Shown here piece by piece: positions 1 to 11,600 of a stretch of DNA of 64,000 nucleotides. Every line of letters starts with the position of its first letter. Position 1 is the first letter of the stretch. The stretch is from Sciurus carolinensis. Lineage: Eukaryota > Chordata > Mammalia > Rodentia > Sciuridae. The notes under the pieces are model-generated. The model saw only the letters and a list, made by a program, of their open reading frames with translations, was not told the DNA's origin and searched no databases. The stretch spans positions 13,860,001 to 13,924,000 of the forward strand of contig NC_062226.1 in NCBI RefSeq assembly GCF_902686445.1, given 5' to 3'. Made by a program: the position numbers and the translations under genes.

Positions 1-499
1 ATGTAATGTAAGCTGCCACCTTCTCACAGTTAGATGCAGAGCCAGGTGCTCAACTCCCTGACCCCTGACACCCAATTCGGTATCTAAACCAACTCTGTCC
101 ATCAGTGTAATCTGAGACCACTGATCCCAAGAAAGCAACTGTTTCCCACTGCCCGCCTCCCAGCTCTTCACGCCACTCTTGCTATTCCCTCGCTCCCTAG
201 TCCTCTTCTTTCCTTGGCAGCGTTCCTTCCTTCCAGTATTCTGTGCTTCCTGCCTTGGCCAGTTCTCTCTCTGTTCTCTCTTGACAGAGACAGCATATTT
301 CTATGAAAGGCAGTTTCCTTCCTCCTAACTGCCCATGCCTCATCTTGGGTACCTGTCGACTTAGGAGACACAATCATAGTTATCTTTAAGTCCGTCGCCA
401 TTGTCATAGGGAGGTGTGAGCAAACTTCTGGGCAGAGTCAGAATCAGTGTGCGGGACTCCCTAGGGAGGCTTCTAGAGTCGGCACCAGGCCAGGCTCTT

Positions 500-612
500 G
501 GTGACGGAGTGGCACACCTGCGAGCCGCCTCTACCCATGTGCACTCAAGTGACCTTCGGCAAATCAGCTCACTTCTCCACCGTTTTGTAAAGCAAGATCC
601 ACTGGACAGTCT
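500..612 (+). repeat. MIR SINE remnant
   Basis: The core aagtgaccttcggcaaatca ... ttctccaccgttttgtaaag resembles the MIR segment 'tgaccttgggcaagtcac ... tttcctcatctgtaaaatg'. It is strongly diverged. Confidence 0.45.
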
Positions 613-2244
613 TATGTTAACATTTCTGCCAGTTCCAAACGTCCACAACTCTGCTACAGATCAAAAGGCTCTTATTTAAAAATTCATTCATTCGTCTTCA
701 TTGATCGGAAGCCTAATTTCACATGGTCAATGTACAAAAGAAAGTAAAAGTGTCATATTGAATATCTCTCTTTCCGTTTGTACATGTTGGAGACTGAATA
801 TTCAAAAAAGGTGGGTGGAATATGTTTTTGGCTCTGTGATACAGAAGTTAGGTTGGGTCAATTCCAAAAGTAACTGTGTAATCCTTATTCATGTAAGAAA
901 TTCTTTGCCTTCAAATATTCTCTCTCCTGATTTAAAAAAAAAAGCCAGCACACAGTCTCTGTGTTCAGAGGGTCTCTTTCGTGCATTTAGCTTTTTACAG
1001 CCTCTCTGTTGTATTCATAAGAAAAGGAGACGGAAAAAAGAGGATTTCATTTCTCTCACAACAAAATGCCTTGGGGAAGATTGGTTTTGGCAGCAGGCAA
1101 AGGGCTTCCTGAAAGGAGGATTTCTGTTCCGTGGTTGAAACAGTCTCCATGGCAACCAGTCATCAAGGCTCCAGCGACCTTTTCATGGACACCCTCCACC
1201 CCGGGGGCCCTTTTCCATCCTGTCCTGGAGTATTTGCATCTGTGAGCCAGAGTTCTCTGCCTCTACCCATCCAATTAGGGTGTCACAGTACATTCAAAGA
1301 AGTCTTATATTCTCTTCTAAATGGTTCCTTTGGTGGAGAATGGGGTTACATTTGTATGAGTCAGAGATTTTCTAATCCTTTTTTATTACTGGGGTAAATA
1401 GTCTACCTAAAACTTCTGATAGAGGTGTTTTGTGAGTGCTCTGTTATGTGTGGTTGAGGAAAAGAGGTGCCTGACCCCTCACCGACTCAAAGTCTCCTGC
1501 CTCACTACCACTCATTCCTTTGGGTGAGATCAGTTCATCCTCCCCGCACCTTTTGAAACTGTCTTCTTGGTTTCTTCTGCTCTTCCCAGCTCCAGCCTCC
1601 AGGACACGGCTGCCTCCGAGGCATCTTGTGTGGAGGCTGGAACCTGGAGGTCAGCTCTCTGCTGGGGCCCTGCCTCTGCCCCTGCCTGTCCCTCTTTTCA
1701 ATCCTCTGACTGCCCTTAATGGTAGTGCCGAGCCTCTGCCACTCAGCCAAAGCCTCAGAATCATAAAGACAAACGTAAAACTTGAGTTTATGCTTCTTCA
1801 CAAATCATTTTGCAAATAAGAAAATGAGCTTAGAAAGGGGAAATGATTTCTGGAAATCTCTCAGCGGAACTGGGGTAAAGCCAGGTTTCCTGTTTCTCCC
1901 TCTCCGTGTTCTTTTCTCTCTTACCAAAACCAAAAACAAACAAACAAAAAACCCAAACACCTCCGGCTCCATTTTCACCTTTTTCCTTAATTTCCCCCTA
2001 GCATGATTCTCAGAAAGGGACGATCCTTGAGGTCCACTTTTTTAAATCAACCTTTTGAGGGAATGTTTAAGAACTGAGTAAAGCATGGGAAAGAGAAGAG
2101 ATAATCAAGTGTAATCTCACCCTCCAGAGAAAGTAGCTGCTAACATTTAAGTGTATTTTCTTCCAATCTGTTCCTAGACTTGCTTATGGAGTCTTCTTCA
2201 ATAATACAACTAGTTTTCAACTTCAAATGTACCCAATTAAAAAG

Positions 2245-2355
2245 AACTAGAGTGAGAATCGAGAAACCTGGATTCTAATGAACTAGCCATGTAACCTTGG
2301 CTGGGTGAGCATCTCACGCTGATCCTCAGTTTCTCCAGTTAGTTCTCTTGGAGTG
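2245..2355 (+). repeat. MIR SINE remnant
   Basis: The stretch gagaaacctggattctaatg, tgtaaccttggctgggtgag and ctcagtttctcc follows the MIR core in order on the + strand, in the C5 intron. Confidence 0.65.
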
Positions 2356-2573
2356 ATGCCTTCTGCGCTCCAGAATAGGGTGTACTGAGATTACTGGACA
2401 AATCAAGGAAACAGAAGAGATGAGTCAAAGACCTCTTGAAACTCTAAAATTCAGAAACTCTAACTCATGTAATGGAGAGGAATAGATAAATGGAGACCCA
2501 AATTCAAAATCTAGAGCATGGAGTCCTTTATTAAAGCATCTTATTCTAATTCCTAATCTCTTATTCATCTTAG

Positions 2574-2676
2574 TTACAAGTCCAGCAGGGAGGAATCATC
2601 ATCCGGGTCCTCCCATGCAGTGATGGACATCTCTTTGCCTACTGGAATCGGTGCAAACCAAGAGGATTTACAAGCG
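2574..2676 (+). CDS. C5: C5 exon (first in window)
   Basis: The acceptor is ...cttag and the donor gtaagt. It starts with the last base of a split codon and then encodes [20 protein letters not shown] and onwards to DLQA, ending in phase 0. The [12 protein letters not shown] segment is diagnostic of C5. Confidence 0.95.
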
Positions 2677-5600
2677 GTAAGTGTTTTCTTGTAACGGTTG
2701 CTGTGAATGCTTGGATTTCTTTTCTGCATTATTTTTGTAGGCACATTTGTCTTTTCATTCTCATATGCCACTTTTATGTAATCACCCCAATTTTTCTTTC
2801 CAAAGCAGCAATCTACCTACATTTTGATTTACACAAGTGAAACCAGGACCTATACTAGCATGGTCCAAAAAGTGTGAGTGCTTGTGCTAACATGTTCAGG
2901 CTTTTTCAAGAGGAGAAAACTGCACTTGAACTTCTTTAAATAGTGAATCACATGCCTGTGGTTTAACATCCCATCACCAAATGAATGCAATGAAACAAAA
3001 AGATGATGAAATGAAATGTAAGCTTTGCTCTTTCCTTCCTTAGTTTGTGGAAGGGGTAGATCAACTACTGACTGACTACCAGATCAAAGATGGACATGTC
3101 ATCCTGCAACTGAATTCGGTAAGGTCCACCTCCTGCAATATTCCCCTTACTACTGCTATTCAAAATTCATAGACTAAGCTATTATGAATGTCTTCTCTTT
3201 CATAATTTCCTTAAATCCTTGAATTTATCAAACAGATTCCCTCCAATGAGTTCCTTTGTGTCCGATTCCGGATATTTGAACTTTTCCAAGTTGGTTTTCT
3301 GAATCCTGCCACTTTTACAGTGTATGAATATCACAGACCAGGTAATCAACTCTACTCTAAAATTTCTTCAGAAGACTACTTGATAGTCTTCACTTAACCA
3401 ATAGAAACCCACTAGAGATCTATGCAACTTATATATGGCCTCTCTTAGAACCCACTTCATAAAAGTCCCAATCAGAACATTCAAACTACTGCATACAAGT
3501 TTCTTATTAATCTACTATATACAAACCGCTTCATGACATTGAGAAAATCACTTCATGTCTCAGTTCTCACTTTCCTTGTTTTTAAAATAACTGAATCAGG
3601 GCTGTAGCTCAGTGGCAGAGCACTTGCCTTGCACACAGGAGGCACTGGGTTTGATCCTCTGCACCACATAAAAATAAATAAAATAAAGTTATTATGTCCA
3701 TCTACAATTGTAGGGAGCCATCCATGGCTTGTATGAGAGCCAAGCTTGGTTGAGCTGTTAGACAGGAGGATCTGTCCTCAGGAACTGCCTGAGTCATGTG
3801 GTTATCCTGCATTGCTTCACCTCTGAAATTCAAATACAAGCACTGGCTGTGGGAGTGACCCGCTACAGTAAAATAACTTGCTTAACTCCACCCCCCATCC
3901 TGTTTTTCTCAAAGAAGCTCCTACCGGTCCCCTTTTGATCTATACCACTATAAATAAAGCAAGCGTGGGCTCCTTCCTTTGTTAGAGCCAGACCCTTCTG
4001 GACAGCTCAATAGGTCATGCCCCTGCTCTTAAGATAATTCTGTCTTCTGTTGTTATTTCTGATAAATAAATTTCATAGCTTTTATTTCCAGCCAGCCCAT
4101 CCCTCCTACAGGAACCCTTTCCCTCGCCCCACATGGAACGTGAGGCGAGATACAACTAAAAATATATTTTTTAAAGAACTGAATTATATTGCCTAAACTT
4201 AAAATTCTTTGCCTCAAGTTTATCTGTGGTGTTCGCTGCCAGTATTCATTGTATCACTCCTTTTTAGAGAAGCCCACTTACCCTTCTATTTCTTTGACCC
4301 TCCCAGAACAATTTCTACCCTGTCTTCCCGTTACAATTTGCAGATAGCTCTGTTACAGCACTTGCCACATGGCATTGAAATTATTTGCTGTCTATCTTTC
4401 TCACCAACCCCAAAGTGTTTTCACCCTTGCATCCCTAGTACCTTACACAGTGTCAGGTACATGATGTGTTCCCAAAGAGTGTTTGTTGAATGAATGATCC
4501 TACATTGAACTACTCAGTCACTCCCAAGATAGGTGATTGAAGAGCCCGTGGTTCACAAGGTGTATGACTTGAACTTGGGCAGCTCTGTTTGTTAGCCACT
4601 TCTCATAACCACTCTTTTATTGCCACAGATAAACAGTGCACCATGTTTTATAGCACTTCTGACACCAAACTTCAAAAAGTCTGTGAAGGACCAACGTGCA
4701 AGTGTATAGAAGGTAAACTTCACTTAACATGCTTAGACTGTATGCTTATTAATAATCCAAAATTAATCTGGGGGAAGCTGTTGGGCAAGTCATTATTTCT
4801 CAGAAGTAGAAGTGTAATCTCAACTGATGGAAAGGTGATGATTCCTTTCCTTGAGCATTGCGAGGCTACTTCTCCATAACTCTTGAACAACTCCATGGAA
4901 TACTGCACTGGAGCAGAGACACACTGTCCAGGTGCTCGTTGGATACCTCAGGGTAACGTGATGGCAAATTTTTACTTTCACCAAGTCTTTTTATCATAGG
5001 ACCACAGCCCAAGAGAGTGGACTCAGAGCTAAACCACTAGCTCCTCTTTCTCCTTGTCCCTCCCAGTTCAGGGAAGTCTCTTTATGGTCTAGTTCAGCTC
5101 CATCTTTCATAAATTGAAAACGGTTTTCTTGGCCAAGGAAAAGATCCAGAACTCCCTAGTAACCAACCACAGGTTCCAGGAGGGTCTGGGTTGGTTTTGG
5201 TTCTTTCAAAATCCTTGATATCTACATGTTTGCTATGTACATATCACACCATCTTATAGCTATAAATCAGTCATATTTTCATTTTAGGTTGTTCAAGGGA
5301 CTTTTGATTAGACTCAAATGAAAAAATTCCCCCATTCTTCAAGGGACGCATATACATTTCTAACAAACTGGCTATGGAGTGAATACCTATTCTAAGTCTT
5401 ATGTTCTAGATTTGGCATGCATTGGGTTGTTGGTTTTATTTTTGCTTTATGTACCGTTTCACTTTATGGAAGACAAGAAAATGGACAGGTCCTAGCAATC
5501 TGGCACTTGTAAGATTATATTGGATTGTCTCAGGGCTCATAAGACACCATGTTTATTCCCAAAGACAGCACCGGCTTCTTCACAGTGACCTAACTTGTGC

Positions 5601-8600
5601 CATTTTTCACACCCAGCTGATTGTGGGCAAATGCAGGAAGACTTGGATCTGACAATCTCTGCAAATACTAGGAAAGCAACAGCATGTAAACCAGAGATTG
5701 CATATGGTAAGTTCAACTAGAGTTCTTTTAAACATGAAATTTTATGAATCCATGATCAATTAGAAAGGCCAAAAGCCTTAAATAGTGATTATATGGATAC
5801 AATATTCCATTTGCTCCCTTGAAGGAAAATGGTATCAATTTTCAACATTAACATGGAAAGTTATTTATTCTCTAGCAAAGAAATATGATTTTCATTATAA
5901 ATAATAAAAGTGGCATGCTTATCCAGACTCTTTACTAGATCCTTTTGAATTACAGACACTAAAACCTATTCAAAGGGAACTTTTGAGACTCCAGAGGGTT
6001 TTAAGATTTCCATTGTGTATTCCTCCAGTTGACAGAGGAAGCAGCGGGAAGGGCGACTTGGGGAACTTGGTTCTTTTAAAAATTTCTTCAAGGTAAAAAT
6101 AAAAGTACTAAATAATGTTTAATATTTTCAGAATTGCAATCCATGTTTCAGACTGTATTTCAAAGGAGGATCACCTTCTGGTTGTCCAGAACTCAAAGCT
6201 AAATTAATACCCAAGTACCATTGTAGCCTTGTCTCCAGTTCCTGATAGAATTAGCTTCTTTGTTTTCTATCCATAGTTTCCCATGTATATTTCTGCCCCT
6301 TTTTATTTCCTTAAGAGAGATCATATTGTACACTATCTCAAATCTATTTTTGAAAATTTGAAAGGTATCATTTCTAAGTTAAAAAAAAAAAAAAACCAGG
6401 TACAGTTGATTTGGCACTTTGTAATTACCAACTGCTTTTGTGTGTGGTTTCTCAATGGAATTCCAGAAGAGCCCTTTGGAAAACCGAGTGTGGTGGCACA
6501 CACCTGTAATCCCAGCAACTCAGGAGGCTGAGGCAGGAGGATCACAATTTTGAGGCCAGCCTGGGTGACTGAGCGAGACCCTGTCTCAAAATAAAATTAA
6601 AAAGCGATGGAGGGAGGGGCCAAGATGGCGGACTAGAGGGCGGCTGCATTTCACGCTGCTCCAGGACGCAAGATTCAAAAGAGGAGATAGTGAGAGACTT
6701 GGGACCAACTCAAAGCCGCCGGGTGAGTCTCTCCCGTTGGGGAGGCGTCCCAGATGGGGCGGTAGCCCCGGAACGCAGGGAATTTGTGAAGTGGAGTTGC
6801 TCGGCGAGACGCCCCTCCCCCCGCTGGAGCGGTAAACACGGACAACTGGGATCATCGTAGAGGAGGCGGCTCAGCATAGCGCTTGGACTCCAGCAGCCGC
6901 TGGGGCTCCGGGTGGCTGCCTGGGGAGGAGCTGCGTGGCGAGCTATTTGGACCCAGAGTGACCGCTTCCGAACACCAGGGGGTTGCCCGGAGGAGGAGGA
7001 GAGGCCCGGCGGGTCACTTGGGTCTAGGAGTGACTGCATCAGAGCCACGGGCGGTTGCCAGAGGAGGAGCTGTGTGGTGAGCTGTTTGAACTCAGAGTGG
7101 GCGCTCCTGAGTGCCGGGGGACTGCCCGGAGGAAGAGGAGGAGCGCGGCGGGACGCTTGGTCTGGGAGTGACTGCACCAGAACCACAGGCGGTTGCCAGA
7201 AGAGGAGCTGCGTGGTAAACTGTTTGAACCCAGAGCGAGCGCTCCTGAGTGCCGGGAGGTTGCCCGGAGGAGGAGGAGGAGCGCGGCGTGTTGCTTGACC
7301 TGGGAGTGACTGCATCAGAGCTGCGGGCGGTTGCCAAAGGAGGAGCTGCGTGACGAGCTGTTTGAACTCGGAGCAGCTGCTCCAGAACACTGGTGGCCTG
7401 CCTGGAGGAGGAGAGCGGTGGGACGCTTAGCCTGGGAGTGACTGCATCAGAACCACAGGCAGTTGCCAGAGGAAGAGGCGAGTGGTGAGCTGATTGGACT
7501 AAAAGCAACCGCTCCTGAACACCGGTGGCCTGCCTGGAGGAGGAGCGTGGTGAGTCACCTGGTCTCGGAGCCACCGTTCCTGAACACCTGGGGGGCTACC
7601 CCAAGGAGGAGGAGGAGGAAAAGGGTGGGTCACTTGGACTTGGAGTGACTGCCTAGGGCTACGGGTGGTTGGCGGGAGGAGGAGACCCGAAGTGAGTTGT
7701 TTGGATTCCTGGTGACTGCGTCGGAAACCGGGCGGCTGTCCGGAGGAGGAGGTGTGTGGCGGGTCTCTGTGTCTCGGAGCTATTGTACGGGGCTCCAGGT
7801 GGTGGCTCAGGGGAGGGGCTGCATAGCCAGGCGATTGGTGCAGAGCAGGGTCCCAGGAGCTAGGTGGCTTCTTGCTGGAAGAGCCGCACAGAGACACGCC
7901 TAGGGGCGGAGCGAAGTTTCCAGGGCGGCGGGCAGATTCTCTGGGAGAGGCAGCCTAAGGAGACTCGCCTGCGAAGGGTGAGGCTCCCAGGCCCAGGAGG
8001 TAGGTCCGGGCCCCTGGGATCGTTGCAGAAGAAGACAGCCCAGCCCAGGTGGTAGTTGTAGATTGAGGGGAACCTCTAGGAGGGCAACTGACTAGCGAGA
8101 CGTCCCCACCGAGTGACTCTTCCCGGCCGGGAGAGGTTTTCCCACAGGGACGGTAAAGCCAGAGACATAGGCACAAACAGGCCTTGCCTCAGCCCACAGT
8201 CTACTTCCCCATTGGATGACCATTGGTCAACAAGTGGAGGCACCTCCGCCCACTAGCAGGGAATATACGCCACCTGAGGGTTACCACACCTGGAGAGGCA
8301 GCTTCTTCGTGGAGCTCTGCATTATCAACCTCCTCCAAGACCTCAGGCTACTGAAGGATAAGAGGGGATATACTAGCAATCTTCAGGGACATTATAAGTT
8401 GATAGAGGAAATCTGCAATATCTTAATGACCCACTGATCCCTGAACAATATGAGAAAACAAGGGAAGAAAATGCCCCAAACAAATCTAGATGTTACATCA
8501 ATAAAATCCAACGACAGCATGGCAGAAGAAATGACAGAAAGGGAGTTCAGAATGTACATAATTAAAATGATCAGGGAAGCAAACGATGAGATGAAAGAGC

Positions 8601-11600
8601 AAATGCAGGCATTGAATGATGAGATGAAAGAGCAAATGCAGGCATTAAATGATCGCACCAATCGACAGTTAACAGAGCAAATTCAGGAAGCAAAAGATCA
8701 TTTCAATAAAGAGTTAGAGATATTGAAAAAAAACCAAACAGAAATCCTTGAAATGAAGGAAACAATAAACCAAATTAAGAACTCCATAGAAAGCATAACC
8801 AATAGGATAGAACAGCTGGAAGACAGAACTTCAGATATTGAAGACAAAATATTTAACCTCGAAAACAAAGTTGAACAAACAGAGAAGATGGTGAGAAATC
8901 ATGAACAGAATCTCCAAGAACTATGGGATATCATGAAGGGGCCAAATTTGAGAGTTATTGGGATTGGGGAAGGCTTAGAGAAACAAACCAAAGGAATGAA
9001 CAATCTATTTGAAGAAATAATATCAGAAAATTTCCCAAATCTGAAGAATGAAATGGAAAATCAAGTCCAAGAGGCTTATAGGACTCCAAATACACAAAAT
9101 TACAACAGACCCACACCAAGGCACATTATAATGAAAATACCTAACATACAAAATAAAGACAGAATTTTAAAGGCTGTGAGAGAAAAGAACCAAATTACAT
9201 TCAGGGGGAAACCAATACGGATATCAGCAGATTTTTCAATCCAGACCCTAAAAGCTAGAAGGGCCTGGAACAACATTTTTCAAGCTCTGAAAGAAAATGG
9301 ATGCCAACCAAGAATCTTATACCCAGCAAAACTTACCTTCAAATTTGACAATGAAATAAGATCATTCCACGATAAACAAAAGCTAAAAGAATTTACAGAA
9401 AGAAAGCCAGCATTACAGAACATTCTCGGCAAAATATTTCATGAGGAAGAGATGAAAAACAAAGAAGCAAATCAGCAAAGGGAGGAATTATCCTAAAGGA
9501 ACTGTCAAATAAAGGAGGAACCAAGATGTGTCAAAAATTTTAAATATGAACCAAATGACTGGGAATACAAATCATATCTCAATAATAACCCTGAATGTTA
9601 ATGGCCTGAATTCATCAATCAAAAGACATAGACTGGCAGATTGGATTAAAAAGAAAGATCCAACAATATGTTGCCTGCAAGAGACTCACCTCATAGAAAG
9701 AGATACCCATAGACTAAAGGTGAAAGGATGGGGAAAAACATACCATGCACATGGGCTCAGCAAAAAAGCTGGAGTATCCATCCTCATTTCAGATAATGTG
9801 GACTTCAAGCCAATGTTAGTTAGAAGGGATAAAGAAGGACATTTCATACTGCTTAAGGGAAGCATAAATCAGCAAGATATAACAATCATAAACATCTATG
9901 CCCCAAACAGTGGCTCATCCATGTACGTTAAACAAATCCTTCTCAATTTTAGAAACCAAATAGACCATAACACAATAATACTAGGTGATTTTAACACGCC
10001 TCTTTCACCACTGGACAGATCTTCCAAACCAAAATTGAACAAAGAAACCATAGATCTCAATAACACAATCAATAATTTAGACTTAACAGACATTTATAGA
10101 ATATACCATCCAACCAAGAGCGAATACACTTTCTTCTCAGCAGCACATGGATCCTTCTCTAAAATAGACCATATATTATGCCACAAAGCTAATGTCAGCA
10201 AATACAAGAAGATAGAGACACTACCTTGTATTCTATCAGATCATAATGGATTGAAGTTACAAATTAATGAAAGAGTAAAAAACAGAAACTACTCCAACAC
10301 CTGGAGATTAAACAATATGCTACTATATGATGAATGGATAACAGAAGATATTAGGAAGGAAATTAAAAAATTCTTAGAGGTAAACGAGAACAAAGAAACA
10401 ACATATCAAAATCTCTGGGACACTATGAAAGCGGTACTTAGAGGAAGATTTATTTCATGGAGCGCATTTAATAAAAGAAGTAAAACTCAAAAAATAAATG
10501 ACCTGACACTACAACTCAAAGCCCTAGAAAAAGAAGAACAGACCAACACCAAAAGTAGTAGAAGACAGGAAATAGTTAAACTGAGAGCTGAAATCAACGA
10601 AATTGAAACGAAAGAAACAATACAAAAAATTGACAAAATAAATAGTTGGTTCTTCGAAAAAATAAACAAAATTGATAAACCTTTAGCCACACTAACAAAG
10701 AGAAGACGAGAGAAAACCCAAATCACTAAAATTCGGAATGAACAAGGAAATATCACAACAGACACGACTGAAATACAAAACATAATTAGAAGCTATTTTG
10801 AAAATCTATACTCCAACAAAATAGAAAATTTCGAAGACATCAACAGGTTTCTAGAGACATATGAATTGCCTAAACTGAACGAGGAGGACATACACAATTT
10901 AAATAGACCAATTTCAAGTAATGAAATAGAAGAAGTCATCAATAGCCTACCAACAAAGAAAAGTCCAGGACCAGATGGGTTCTCAGCCGAGTTCTACAAA
11001 ACTTTTAAAGAAGAACTCATTCCAATACTTCTCAAAGTATTCCAGAAAATAGAAGAGGAGGGAACTCTCCCAAACTCATTCTATGAAGCCAATATTACCC
11101 TGATTCCTAAACCAGACAGAGACACATCGAGGAAAGAAAATTTCAGACCAATATCCTTAATGAACATCAACGCAAAAATTCTAAACAAAATTTTAGCAAA
11201 TCGCATACAAAAACATATTAAAAAGATAGTGCACCATGATCAAGTGGGTTTCATCCCAGGGATGCAAGGTTGGTTCAACATCAGAAAATCAATAAATGTC
11301 ATTCACCATATCAATAGACTTAAAGTCAAGAATCACATGATTATTTCGATAGATGCAGAAAAAGCATTTGATAAAATACAGCACCCCTTCATGCTCAAAA
11401 CACTAGAAAAAATAGGGATAGTGGGAACATTCCTTAACATTGTAAAGGCCATCTACGCTAAACCCATTGCTAATATCATTCTAAATGGTGAAAAACTGAA
11501 AGCATTCCCTCTAAAAACTGGAACGAGGCAGGGATGCCCTCTTTCACTACTTCTATTCAATATCGTCCTTGAAACTCTAGCCAGAGCAATTAGACAGACC

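Larger units (their letters stand above)
1..2573. other. C5 intron (5' end outside window)
   Basis: Apart from two MIR remnants, this is non-coding intron with polypyrimidine-rich parts. I looked for the preceding C5 exon and did not find it. The short open frames here have no family resemblance. Confidence 0.7.
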
